Below, in pieces: positions 1 through 9,310 of a stretch of 18,666 bases of DNA (the first letter of the stretch is position 1; every line of letters begins with the position of its first letter). The stretch is from Temnopleurus reevesii (lineage: Eukaryota > Echinodermata > Echinoidea > Temnopleuroida > Temnopleuridae), in the NCBI GenBank assembly GCA_036244855.1, contig BQKZ01000682.1:24213-42878 (forward strand). Reading direction: 5' to 3'. Made by a program: the position numbers and the translations under genes. The notes under the pieces were generated by a model. The model was not told where the DNA came from, searched no databases, and saw nothing but the letters and a program-made list of their open reading frames with translations.

Positions 1-6
1 TCCATA

Positions 7-189
7 TTTTCACGAAGTGACGGGAGCCAAAGGGCGGTGTTGCATAAAGACAAAAGAATCCCGACATAGCACCGTTTCAACGGGCATCCTATCGAACAAC
101 GTATAAATTCTATCGAAGGACACGTTTCAATGGATTTGTAACTCATCTTGATGTGACAATATCCTCTGGCTCCTGTCACTTCGTGAAAA
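7..189. mobile_element. Short inverted-repeat element (MITE-like), 183 bp
   Basis: Arms at 7-29 and 167-189 are 23-bp inverted repeats with one mismatch; the left arm starts TTTTCACGAAGTGAC. The interior is non-coding. It holds an imperfect internal direct repeat around CACCGTTTCAA (70) and CACGTTTCAA (121). It also holds GGTGTTGCATAAAG near 36, similar to the ends of other elements in this window. The size and structure fit a non-autonomous DNA transposon, though no target-site duplication can be checked on the left because the window begins there. Confidence 0.6.
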
Positions 190-300
190 CACGGATGACA
201 AGTACTCCCAAAGAAGTTAATGTCATTTCGATCAGTTTCTTTTGCACGAAGTTCGGACAAGAGGCCCGTCGCAGAAGAAAGCTCGACCCAATCAGATCGA

Positions 301-648
301 ATTTCCAAAGCCGGTTCTGGAGGCCAGTTATGTCCCATTCAGATTAGCGGCCCAGGAAGTGGATTTCAAGTACACTTCAAACAACATGGCTGTATTGCTA
401 TAACGACAGATGAACAGCTGGGTTCAAATACTTCTCGCGAGATGTATGTATATATCACTGTTTCTGCATTGTCTCCACATACCATGCGCGGTTAACAGCG
501 GAAGCAGTCAGGATGAAATTCATTATTTAAGGCCACTTAAGATTACAGGCTTGACTGGTTCCAGAACACAAAAATCTACCTCACGAGGTGGATTTCCAAA
601 CCAGTTCGGAAGTCCACTTTCGTGACCGCTTGTCCCGTTCAAATTAGC
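301..648. repeat. Diverged direct repeat pair, about 300 bp apart
   Basis: The block at 301-348 recurs at 592-648 in the same orientation. ATTTCCAAA begins both, and TGTCCCATTCAGATTAGC (331-348) matches TGTCCCGTTCAAATTAGC (631-648) with two differences. A further partial match (GTGGATTTC) lies at 359-367. Just downstream, 651-697 folds imperfectly (TTAAACTAG against GGTTTAAC). The pair probably represents internal or terminal repeats of a decayed transposon. The short frames crossing it show no domain and are not called as genes. Confidence 0.4.
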
Positions 649-889
649 TGTTAAACTAGTTTATGTTGAACAGGTCGCCGTTCAATTGGTTTAACGCAGA
701 ATATGATGAAATTTAAATTTTCAACTACCATATTCATATGTTACTTAAATGGTCGATGGTGTACATAAACTATGCTGTGAAATATCAGAATTCAAAATCA
801 ACATTTAGCGCTTAAAAAGCTAAAATTCAAAACGTTACCAAGATATTGCGTCCTTGCAACACACTTCAATATTCATAGATATCTTTATA
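649..889. other. Non-coding AT-rich stretch
   Basis: Apart from the imperfect hairpin at 651-697, this stretch shows no open frame with protein character, no simple repeat and no recognisable RNA gene. Confidence 0.4.
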
Positions 890-1050
890 GTGCCTGTATG
901 ACTTACACCACGATACAAACTATTTTCGAAGAATAAAGTCGGTCAACGAACAATAAATCCGTTCGCCGTAAATTAAACCGTACGGACACAACAATGACAA
1001 GCCGGTTCCGGACTGCATAGCATTAGAAAGGAGTATTGGGTTGATTTTAT
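890..1050 (-). mobile_element. Decayed copy of the hairpin element at 6289-6445, with its outer flank
   Basis: Bases 917-1010 match the reverse complement of 6350-6445, including AAACTATTTTCG, the AATAAAGTCGGTC end, CCGTTCGCCGTAAAT and GGACACAACAATGACAAGCC. Similarity fades after about 1040 and the right TIR is not clear. The preceding bases (CCTGTATGACTTACACCACGAT from 893) resemble the outer flank of the 6289 copy, CCTGTAACATAAAAAACACGAT in reverse complement. The composite of inner and outer elements is therefore probably what was copied. The small minus-strand open frame over this region comes from the repeat. Confidence 0.7.
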
Positions 1051-1601
1051 ATCGTGTTCTTTGTTCTTTTTTTTTTTCAATTCTTTGGTGTTCATTTATC
1101 AATCTGGACGTAATAACATAGGTCAGTTAGCTTGGTTTCATAGTTTTGTTTTGTTTTATATACATAACCAATTCCTAATGTGTGACAATGCCTTTAATCA
1201 TCCTAAAAGAGGCAGGATATAATATGCATACTATATTAGAGTGACTCGTACTGAACTCTTTCCAAATTCAAAACCCGGTGATCTTGAATTCGTTCCAAAT
1301 TTGAAACACCTAAACCACTAGCTAACGGGTAAAGGATGGTGTTGTGACACCAGCCAGAGAGGAATAAACTTTATCTCGAATGACACATCGCCTAATGGGA
1401 AAAGGTAAGTGATTTATACTCATTAAACCCCAACAGAATACTAAGAAATAGCCTGGAGATAGTTACTTATTTAAAATGAGAGTGATTCAACATCTACGTC
1501 GACTTGTTTGTTTTCCCCATTTTCACTGAATTTCTCATCCGAATTCCCTTTGGGTAGATAGAAAAAGAAGGATACGATTGCCAAAATAGATATACACGCA
1601 A
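1051..1601. other. Non-coding stretch with minor repeats
   Basis: It contains a poly-T run near 1068, a near-duplicate pair TTCCAAATTCAAAAC (1260) and TTCCAAATTTGAAAC (1293), and a small hairpin TGGTGT-TGTG-ACACCA near 1337. No coding frame or RNA gene is supported. Confidence 0.4.
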
Positions 1602-1802
1602 GGCCCTATTGTATAAAAAGTTGTGTTTAAACGCAAGTTGATTTTTGACCAATCAGGAACTAGTATCTATTTCATTCTTTTATTTGTCGTTTTACTTAAA
1701 CAGGGTGGCCCTTTCAGTTAAAAGACAACTGCTCGACGCAACTTAGGAATTGCGTTTATTTTCTTAGTTGCGTTTTAACAGAACTTTTTATGCAACAGGG
1801 CC
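1602..1802. mobile_element. TIR element (MITE), 201 bp
   Basis: Terminal inverted repeats at 1602-1622 and 1782-1802 match at 19 of 21 positions (GGCCCTATTGTATAAAAAG against GGCCCTGTTGCATAAAAAG). Subterminal AAACGCAA motifs also mirror each other imperfectly (about 1629 and 1750-1776). There is no coding capacity, so this is a non-autonomous element. The end GGCCCTGTTGCATAAAA resembles the GGGGCCTGTAACATAAAA end of the family at 12632, hinting at related transposases. No convincing target-site duplication is visible. Confidence 0.7.
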
Positions 1803-2470
1803 CAGGACTGTTTATTTGCAGACCCTCTGCCTCGTAGGGAAATCATTTCGGAGGCTTGTCAGACAGACTTAGTTCATTTTCTTCGTTTTATTTAGTATTT
1901 TTCTAATTCTGTTTTCTCTTCAACCGATCCGCTGCCTGAAATGGTTCACTTTGTTAAACTCTGGAAGTCCGTTATGATTAAACTTTACACCCCCAAACAC
2001 CTGCTAGCTACGAGCGTAATTTGGTGTAAATGATTGCCAAATACCATTGGCTAGGAATAAACACCTATTAATAGATAAAAATCCACTGTTTACAATATTG
2101 AAAGGTTGGGGTAAGAATTCATGTTTTTGTGTATAGAATTATTTATTTTCAATATCAAAATTACATAAATATTACATCATAAGGTGGCATAATAAAATCA
2201 CATAAGATAAATCATATACAAGCTTATTCATGTGGTCCACTTTGGGATACCATCAGAAGGCCGCATCACGCTCTTGCGTCCAAGGCCCAGCTGTAATCGA
2301 ATTTATTTGACGCTCGCTGTGCGCAAATAGACGAAGGGGAGACGCTCGACAGACGTTGAAGGCTTCCAGCCTGTGTCTAACAGTTAGGAGTTAAAAAGAC
2401 AAGGTTCTGAACTAGGTCATTATTTGAATTTTCAAATGATCTAAAAATGATTTGATTCGATAAGATTAAA
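1803..2470. other. Non-coding stretch with a small repeat fragment
   Basis: Mostly AT-rich and featureless. Bases about 2341-2362 (GACGCTCGACAGACGTTGAAGG) carry the core of the repeat family seen at 11439-11575 and 16873-17000, so a small fragment of that family may lie around 2310-2370. No gene is supported. Confidence 0.35.
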
Positions 2471-2472
2471 AA

Positions 2473-2781
2473 GATGAGTTGCTGCAACTTGGAAAGTAAA
2501 CTTTATTTACATGTAGACAGTCAAGTTGACGAGTTACTGGTAATGGGAAAATCAACTGATTAACAGATTAAGGACAAAATAACAAGAAAATAAGTTGCTT
2601 GGGTTCAATATCCTGTCTTCTTCTTCTGATTAAAAAAAAAGAAATGTCGAATGGCAAAGGTCCAAGAACTCGTCATCGTGTCATCCTGTACAAGACAATA
2701 TGGTTCCAATAGTTCCAATAGTCCACCATCTTGCTTTCTCACACAAAGCATGTCGATTCTTAAGGTTCAAGCAACTCATCA
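2473..2781. repeat. Dispersed copies of a GAYGAGTTnnTnGRAC-type motif
   Basis: A short motif recurs four or five times in both orientations: GATGAGTTGCTGCAACTTGG (2473), GACGAGTTACTGG (2528), AAGTTGCTTGGGTTC (2592), the reverse complement of AAAGGTCCAAGAACTCGTC (2655), and the reverse complement of AAGGTTCAAGCAACTCATC (2762). The last two are inverted relative to the first three, so the region 2585-2781 is loosely palindromic. This could be the subterminal repeat region of a decayed transposon. The short plus-strand frame starting at 2651 has no protein features and is not called. Confidence 0.4.
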
Positions 2782-3279
2782 ATTCGCATTCTCGATTTAC
2801 GCAAATCTGCTTGCCAATTTCAAACTCTTAACAAGGGATTAGCTCTCCGTCTTCCACACGAATAACAAATTGCCCAATATTGTCTATCATTTTTATTCCA
2901 GTTTATTAGATTTTAATGGCAACGCGATCAGGCATTTCCTTTGAAATGCCGACTAGTTCAATATCTGTACTGGTGTTGAGTATACTTTATAATCTTGTTT
3001 TACTGATCTGCATGATGTAGATTAGGGCCACCTTAAAATGTAAAAAGAGCAATCTTGTATTCATACTCTGCGCTGGACATCTATCCTTAAAATACCATCT
3101 ACACATTTATTAACGGTAATCTGGAAATTTGACCTTTCACAAATATGATCGGTGTATCTTGAATGGCACACGCAAAGACTGTAGTGCTGAAGTATGAGAT
3201 CTCACAATGCTTGGGCATGAATAGCTAGTTGTCTGTACTTATGGAACTTTTTGAAGAATCACTACAAACTATTTTAACA
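2782..3279. other. Non-coding stretch containing a short perfect hairpin
   Basis: A hairpin with an 8-bp stem, GGCATTTC (2931-2938) and GAAATGCC (2943-2950), closes a 4-base loop. Nothing else is supported here. Confidence 0.45.
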
Positions 3280-3328
3280 GTATCATCATCATCCTCATCA
3301 CGATCATCACCATTATCACCATCGTCAC

Positions 3329-3366
<38 letters not shown>

Positions 3367-4423
3367 CCATCATCCTCATCACTACCATCCTTATTGATAT
3401 GGTCCTCATCATCGCCATGATTATCATCACCATCATAATCACCACCATCACCATCAGCATTATCATAATTATCATCATCATCAAACATGTCATCATCCTT
3501 GCAAACAATGTCATCATCTTCTCCATTGTTTCCAGAATTTGTATTATCACCATATTCACTATCATCGTGTTTATCATCACCATCAACTTCGCCATCATTA
3601 TTACCATCAGCAACGTTATAATCATTATCAATTCCACCCTCAACATTGTGGTCGTTACAACCATTATTACTATTACCAGCTCCATCAACACATCTTCTCA
3701 TTACCACCATCTCCACCATCATCATCAACATTATTTATCATTATCCCCCCTAAAACATCATCATTCATGTTATCATCTTCGCAAAGAATGGCATAATTTT
3801 CGCCATTGTTTTCAGAATTAGCGTTGTCATCATTTTCACTATGATAGTGCTCATCATCAACATGATCGTCCTCAATAGCAGCATCGTCATCACCATCGTC
3901 ATCATCAGTATTGGTATGATCATTAACATCACACTCATTATCATCAACGTCATCATAATTACCACCACCACCACCATAATCATTATCGCCACCACCACCA
4001 CCATCAGCATCATCATCACCCTCATCATCATCCTTCACCTCATCATCCTCGCAACCAATGTCATCACAACCATCATCATCACTACGGTCACCATCATCGT
4101 TATCATCATCCTCATCATCATTGTCATCATCATTACTATCATATTCATCATCCTCCCCATCATTATCATGACCATTATTATCATCATCACCATCCCCATT
4201 ATCATTATCATCCCTAACATCATCATTCGTCTTCGGAAACAATGGCATCATTTTCGCCATTGTTTTCAGAATTAACATTGTCATCATCTTCACTATCATA
4301 GTGTTCATCATCAACATGATCATCCTCAATAGCATCATCATCATCATCATCATCATCATCGCCATCATCAGTATTGGTATGATCATCAACATCACACTCA
4401 TTATCATCACCGTCATTATGATT

Positions 4424-4454
<31 letters not shown>

Positions 4455-4640
4455 TCATCCTTCACGTCATCATCCTCGCAACCAATATCATCACAACCAT
4501 CATCATCACCAAGGTAATCATCATCGTCATCCTTATCATGACCATCATCATCATCATCATCATCACCATCATCATCACCATCATCACCATCATTAACATC
4601 ATCATCATGCATCATCATCATCATCATCATCATCACAATC
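3280..4640. repeat. Large imperfect TCA/ATG triplet array with higher-order units
   Basis: About 1.36 kb is dominated by TCA/CAT triplets. It includes an uninterrupted run of about a dozen units near 3329-3366 and further pure runs near 4330-4360, 4435-4460 and 4610-4635. Unique spacers break the array into higher-order copies. CCATTGTTTTCAGAATTA occurs at 3803 and 4257, with a more diverged form (CCATTGTTTCCAGAATTT) at 3523. CCTCGCAACCAAT occurs at 4048 and 4475. The minus strand reads as Asp/Asn-rich frames over each unit, and other frames read as runs of Met, Ile, Ser or His. The simplest reading is a slippage-grown microsatellite that was later duplicated in blocks. The possible coding phase is treated separately as a finding. 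Confidence 0.9.
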
Positions 4641-5015
4641 ACATTCATCGTCTTCAATGTCCTAATTTCCATTTACATTCTGGTTTAATTTTACTGTCTT
4701 TTTATTCCAACCATTCATCTTTATCAGCATTTACACAGATCGTCATCACCACGATATCATCAAAACATTATAATAAAATCAAAAGAAGCATTTCATATCC
4801 ACATATTGTTAATTTCTTTTAATGTTCACAACTAAATTCACAAACAAATATTTGATCGTTTCGCGATCATTTTTCATAAGACATTTCTAAATAAATCGAA
4901 TTGAAATTTGGCAATTTAAGTCACATGATAGAATAGACAGTGCATTTTGAAATTACATATTTTCATTCTAAATGTTGAACGTAGATGTTAAGTGCATGTA
5001 TACCTGCCTAAATGT
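4641..5015. other. Non-coding AT-rich stretch
   Basis: AT-rich flank of the triplet array. One short palindrome, GATCGTTTCGCGATC, lies near 4854-4868. No gene or repeat family is recognised. Confidence 0.4.
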
Positions 5016-5164
5016 GCGAGAGAGAGACACACACAAAGAGACAGACAGAGACAGAGAGAGAGAGAGAGCAGGAGAGGGAGGGAGAGAGAGAGAGAGGGGG
5101 GAGAGAGAAGAGGGGGTGGGGGTGATAGAAGGGGTGAAGGGGTAGAAGAGGAGAGAAGGTAGAC
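5016..5164 (+). repeat. Polypurine GA-rich microsatellite
   Basis: A purine-biased tract of GA, GACA and G-rich units on the plus strand, including 47 uninterrupted purines at 5070-5116. The start mixes in AC dinucleotides and the end is G-rich (GGGGGTGGGGGTG). Such tracts are known to adopt triplex or other non-B conformations. The complementary strand reads as a Ser/Leu/Pro-rich frame, which is an artefact of the repeat. Confidence 0.9.
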
Positions 5165-5662
5165 AATATTTTCAGATGGATGTATTTTTTCTTCATTTTT
5201 TAACGAACATGGACGGTAATAAAAGAAAAAGATTTTATGCCAATTGAAATATTGACACGTAATGACCGACTAAAATTAATAGATGCACATTTGTAATATA
5301 TCTACGTCGTCATAGAATTGTTACTCGCAAATGAAACTCTCTTTTTGGTAAGTTTATTTTGTTTCAATCACGATTAACATGAATAATTTTACTCTGTCTA
5401 ATAATAACCTTGATAAACGTTATTTTTTTCAATCATAAACACTACATTCAAATAGGAAGAAATAAAAAAAATAAACTACACGAATTCTTTGAAGCTTTAA
5501 ACAATAATCTTATAATTATTTAATATAGTCACACATTTCACATTAAAATGTTCTTAGATACTTCATTTAACCATATTTTTTGTCTAAATATGTTAATGAG
5601 AAAATAAACACATATATCAAATAAACATACATCACAGAAGAAGTAAAATCAAAGTTAGACCA
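5165..5662. other. Non-coding AT-rich stretch
   Basis: Very AT-rich with short A and T runs. No open frame, RNA gene or clear repeat was seen. Confidence 0.4.
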
Positions 5663-5790
5663 GGGGAAAGTAACATGAAAGATGCAATCATACCTACGAT
5701 AGATATTGATCGTATGTCTACAGTAAAACATGTGCAAATGAAATACGATTAATCGTAAAATTAATCGTATCTCTTCATGTTACATACCCC
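5663..5790. mobile_element. 128-bp MITE, GGGG(CCT)GTAACATAAA family, copy 1
   Basis: The ends GGGGAAAGTAACATGAAAGA and, in reverse complement, GGGGTATGTAACATGAAGAG form imperfect TIRs. The interior holds a strong palindrome around ATACGATTAATCG (5742-5770). The length equals the 128 bp of the copy at 12632-12759, and the ends and subterminal ATCGTA motifs match that copy, so the two are one family. No coding capacity. Confidence 0.75.
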
Positions 5791-5809
5791 GAATGGACCA
5801 TCCGGACTA

Positions 5810-6000
5810 TTTTGCTGAATCAACAAGTTAGACTAAAGTTTAATCTAACATGATTGACGATTTACGTTGTTAGTATACCGACCAGTTTAGTTTTAACTGA
5901 ACAAGGTAGATTAACATACATGTAAATCTAATCACCGGACTAACAAATGCTCGGTCAATCATGCTAGGGTACCTTGTTAAACGAAACTGGTACAGACGGC
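5810..6000. repeat. Complex nested inverted repeats
   Basis: Two imperfect inverted pairs lie inside one another. The outer pair is AACATGATTGACGATT...TTGTTAGT (5847-5874) against ACTAACAAATGCTCGG...AATCATGCT (about 5939-5965). The second pair is ACCAGTTTAGTTTTAACTGA (5882-5901), continuing through ACAAGGTA, against TACCTTGTTAAACGAAACTG (5969-5988). AGATTAACATACATGTAAATCT at about 5911-5932 forms a further small palindrome. This is probably a decayed MITE lying directly between two others. Confidence 0.5.
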
Positions 6001-6007
6001 ACCATCT

Positions 6008-6169
6008 GGACGGTGTTCCACCAAATGATTCTAAAAGTTAGGATCGAGTTTAAGAAAGACAAAAGTACGTCTTTGCATGCGACACACGTGATATTGTCCA
6101 TCATTTAACACAAGAACTATTACCAATCGTTGTTCTTTAAGTAGTTCGCATCTTGGTGAAACACTGTCC
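6008..6169. mobile_element. 162-bp TIR element (GGACGGTGTTCCACCAA ends)
   Basis: Terminal inverted repeats GGACGGTGTTCCACCAA (6008-6024) and TTGGTGAAACACTGTCC (6153-6169) match at 15 of 17 positions. The interior is non-coding, with a short internal palindrome around AAGACAAAAGTACGTCTT. The right end lies one base from the start of the next element at 6171, so the two insertions sit side by side. Confidence 0.75.
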
Positions 6170-6170
6170 A

Positions 6171-6473
6171 GGGCCTGCAACACAGAGATATACAATAATT
6201 TTACAATTAATTATATCTCGTTCGGTATATATTTTGTCATAGACTTGCGATTAATATCCATCATAAGTTTAATTTCGTCTTAAGATATAAACTATTTTCG
6301 AAAAATAAAGTCGAACACCATTTCAATGGTTCTTTGTAATGCTTTTCACATCGTAACCGGCTTGTCATTGTTGTGTCCGCACATTTCTATTTACGGCGAA
6401 CGGATCTATTCTCCTCTGACCGACTTTATTTTTCGAAGATAGTTTAGATCGTGTTTTTTATGTTACAGACCCC
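6171..6473 (-). mobile_element. GGGGCCTGTAACATAAA-family MITE interrupted by a second hairpin element
   Basis: The outer ends are GGGCCTGCAACAC (6171) and TGTTACAGACCCC (about 6461-6473). The reverse complement of 6171-6278 aligns with 12655-12759 (TTAACTTATGATG-ATATTAATCG..., then the right TIR), so this is a reverse-oriented copy of that 128-bp family. The element is 303 bp long because a 157-bp hairpin element occupies 6289-6445. The remaining outer sequence is about 146 bp, close to the family length. Confidence 0.75.
6289..6445. mobile_element. 157-bp hairpin element nested in the outer MITE
   Basis: Left TIR at 6289-6313 (AAACTATTTTCGAAAAATAA...) and right TIR at 6421-6445 match at 24 of 25 positions. 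Flanks read AGAT on both sides (AAGATAT before, AGATCG after), which could be a short target-site duplication but is not conclusive. The interior holds CCGGCTTGTCATTGTTGTGT and TTTACGGCGAACGGAT, shared in inverted orientation with the decayed copy at 917-1010. No coding capacity. Confidence 0.8.
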
Positions 6474-7140
6474 TTCATAAATTTTAGTATCAACTTGAAA
6501 AGCTATACTGAACAATATTCCATTTTAAAATCAAATCAGGTCACGTATATATCTATCTAGACGTTAACTCTGAAAGACTCATGAAAATAAAGGCATCAAA
6601 ACAAATAACATACTATAATACAACATCGTTTTCTTTGTACAACATTTAAATAGCGATCAATACAAATAGGTAGTCGGCCAATTGCACACCGTGAATATAA
6701 TACACATTTTATACTTAAAATTGATATATAACAAAAATATATAAGAAAATTTAATCTATGGGCTCATGAAACTAATAAATAAAATGCAAAAATGTAATTT
6801 TGGGATACTAACTTTGGTTTTCTTAAACTGTACAATCTACAAAGATAAAACATTTTGACAGTCAAATCATCTTCTATAATCCGACAAAAAATGTTGATCA
6901 TTCATATGGAAATAAAACTGCCAGTCAAAATTCTTAAAAATGGACCGAGATTCATATGATTCTGTTAATACGGTGGCTTGAGTTTTATACTTGTATATCA
7001 ATAAAGTGTGGTGTCACCCTTAACCATTTAATATATACTATGGAAATAATTTAGAAAACGTTAAAGTCGTGTTATTTGTAGTATCATCAAAGAAATTGTG
7101 ACCACATTTGCTGTCTTCATTAATAAAGGTACCAGTATTT
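6474..7140. other. Non-coding AT-rich stretch
   Basis: Nothing with coding or RNA character was seen. The sequence is AT-rich with scattered A and T runs and leads into the second triplet domain. Confidence 0.4.
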
Positions 7141-8560
7141 TAGATTTGGTTATAGCAGTAGAAGTATTAGTAGTAGTTGTAATTGTAGTAGTAGTCGTAG
7201 TAGTAGTAACAGTACAGTTTCATTTCAAATCAGTAATGCTGACCTAGGTCAAATGTCATTGGGACTGTAGAAATTGGTTCGAATGGGGGAAAATCGACTT
7301 ATCATGGGTAAAAACAGTAGAATATAAGGAGAAGGATACTTGAAAACACCTTCAACCTGGGTGATTCTTTCCCCTATGTGATATTGACGTATGCAAGATG
7401 AACTGTAGTAGTCGCAGTGGTGAGGACAAAATATCTTGTAAATTTACAATTATCAATGTTTCGGACGTAGTAAATGGCTTGTGTTGTAAAGAGTCGTAAG
7501 TAGTCGTGTCGTAATTAGTGGGGTAACATGGATACATTGATATATTATATCAATAAAATACCATTATTTATTATAATTGGGGAAATAATTATCACGTTTA
7601 TTTAATGAAATAATTACAGAATAAGTATTATCATAATTTGTTGATCGTAGCAATAGCTTAGTAGTACTAGTAACAGCAGAATTTGGACTTTGCAAAAATA
7701 TCGATTGGACTTTACCAAATAGTTAATAAAGTATGGAATCATTGGTTGTAGTAGTAGAAGTAATAATAACAATAGAAGGAGAAGTAGTAAACTTACGAGA
7801 ATAAGTATAAGTTTGCTTAGTAGATGTTGGAGCCTCACGAATAGCATGATGTGCATAATGTCGCGGCAAAATAACAGCAGTAGTATCATCGTAAAATATT
7901 ATTTTGAATTGGAAGTAGTAGTAGTAGTAGCAGTAGTAGTAAATGGTAGCAATTGTAATAGAAGTAGCTGTCGTCGTCAGGATTATGATGATTAGGATAT
8001 TTTGATAGTAATGTTGAAAATAATATTGGTAGAATATTAGCATTTGCAGTCGTGACATAAGTAGTGCATTAGCACAGTATGTAGTCGAAGGAGTACTGGT
8101 ATGAATGAAATTACATATACTCTTGGGAGTATATGAGTAGTAGTAGTATATTGTAGTAGTATAACCACTGGACCCCTCAGAAGAACAGCCTTATGGCTGA
8201 GGAGGGTGTTCCAGCCCATGTGTGGAAAATAAATAAATAAATAAATAAAAATAGTAGTAATAGTAGTAGTAATAGTACAAGTAGGTATAGTGGTGGTGAA
8301 CTAGTAGTAGAAGTAGTATTAACAGCCCAGGGGAAGTAGTTTTACGAGTAGACAGGAGTAAGATAGTAGAACAAGTTGTGAGATACTACTATAGCTATGG
8401 TCATGATGGTTGTGATCATAGTAGTAAACGACGTGGATAACATGCAAAATGATAGTGGTTATATATTCGTCGTCGTCGTCGTCGTAGTAGTAGTAGTAGC
8501 GGTAAAAGTAATAGTAGTCGTTGTTTTGTAATAGTATACCAATAATGGTGCACAGGAATA
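7141..8560 (+). repeat. Decayed TAG/GTA triplet domain, left part
   Basis: TAG/GTA/AGT triplets recur in clusters at about 7155-7210, 7745-7800, 7905-7975, 8135-8160, 8250-8330 and 8470-8525, separated by A- and T-rich sequence that itself often keeps a triplet rhythm. The last cluster begins with a CGT/TCG run (8468-8484) that passes straight into TAG units. A small hairpin, ATATACTC-TTGG-GAGTATAT, lies near 8115-8134. Minus-strand Leu- or Tyr-rich frames in this region are products of the repeat. This is an old, degraded trinucleotide expansion broken by insertions. Confidence 0.75.
8165..8250 (+). mobile_element. Truncated non-LTR retrotransposon-like 3' end with (AAAT)n tail
   Basis: About 60 bp of non-triplet sequence ends in a tetranucleotide tail of roughly five AAAT units (8228-8250). 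The body can fold through CCTCAG (8174) and CTGAGG (8197). A short body with a stem and a simple-sequence tail is typical of 5'-truncated CR1/L2/RTE-type LINE or SINE insertions in invertebrates. No reverse-transcriptase frame is present, so the family cannot be fixed. It sits inside the TAG domain. Confidence 0.45.
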
Positions 8561-8589
8561 TGGTAACTGGAGAAATGCTAATAACTTAA

Positions 8590-8970
8590 AGTCAGTCCGT
8601 AATGATCGACAGGACTTCCGGTTGCGAGCGCGAGCGGACGGCGTGTTGCGTATTGGCAACACCGATATTTAAACATTTCCTTGCTTACGCACCTTGCCAG
8701 GCTCAGAAACTCGGAACACTTCGTACAACTTTCCGATGCTTGTTTTCGTCGCTTGTATTTTGATTTGTCTTCTCTTTGGCTTCGATTGTTTCTAAAAACA
8801 TACGGAACACATATGTTTGTGACTATTGAGCTGTGAGCTAGCGAAATAAAGCTTGCTCACTCGCTATTCCAGGTAAAAAAAAAAAGTCTGCTCGGCAATC
8901 TTCGCAATCAAAATGGCAGCGGACAGTTTGGCTCCTAACCGGACGTAATGTCGATCATGGCGGACTGACT
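8590..8970. mobile_element. 381-bp TIR element flanked by TTAA
   Basis: Inverted repeats of 34 bp lie at 8590-8623 and 8937-8970, with 29 of 34 matches; both start AGTCAGTCCG and end TCCGGTT. TTAA lies directly outside each arm (8586-8589 and 8971-8974), which is the target duplication expected for piggyBac-type transposases. The termini do not show the usual piggyBac CCC/CCY start, so assignment to that superfamily is only suggested. The interior is richer in GC than the surroundings and has no long frame. It contains an AATAAA at 8845 and a poly-A run near 8876-8887. Confidence 0.75.
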
Positions 8971-9154
8971 TTAAAGTAGCAACCATAGTACAACCACCGG
9001 GTACACATTTATATATTAGTAATGAGAAATGATGATTAAAAATCACTGGGTCGGTTATAATAAGCCTCATCCAACTTCTATTTGTGAAAAATAATATTTC
9101 AGGGTGCATTTTTAGAAGTAATCTGAAAGTTTTCTGACAGGGTGCTAACAGCAC

Positions 9155-9310
9155 AGTAATGTAGTAATAAAAGTAGCAGTAACAGTGGTATAGTAGTAGT
9201 AGTATTAGTAGTAGTAGCAGTATCATGATTAGCCTTCCACACGACCGGGGTAAAAGTAGTAGAATAGTTGTAGTATATTAGTAATGACAGTAAATTTGTA
9301 GTAATACCAG
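9155..9310 (+). repeat. TAG/GTA triplet domain, right part
   Basis: A further cluster of AGTAGTAGT-type units, with interruptions, resumes to the right of the TTAA-flanked element. It shows that the element and its neighbouring sequence were inserted into, or flanked by, one larger triplet domain. Confidence 0.75.

Noticed and set aside
3225..4672. Long Asp-, Met-, Ile- or Ser-rich open frames on both strands
   Set aside because: All lie in the TCA/ATG triplet array, where every phase tends to stay open. The frames shift between units and start or stop with the repeat, so none is called as a gene.
7614..9226. Leu-, Tyr- and Thr-rich open frames on the minus strand
   Set aside because: They are translations of the TAG/GTA triplet domain and cross an inserted transposable element.
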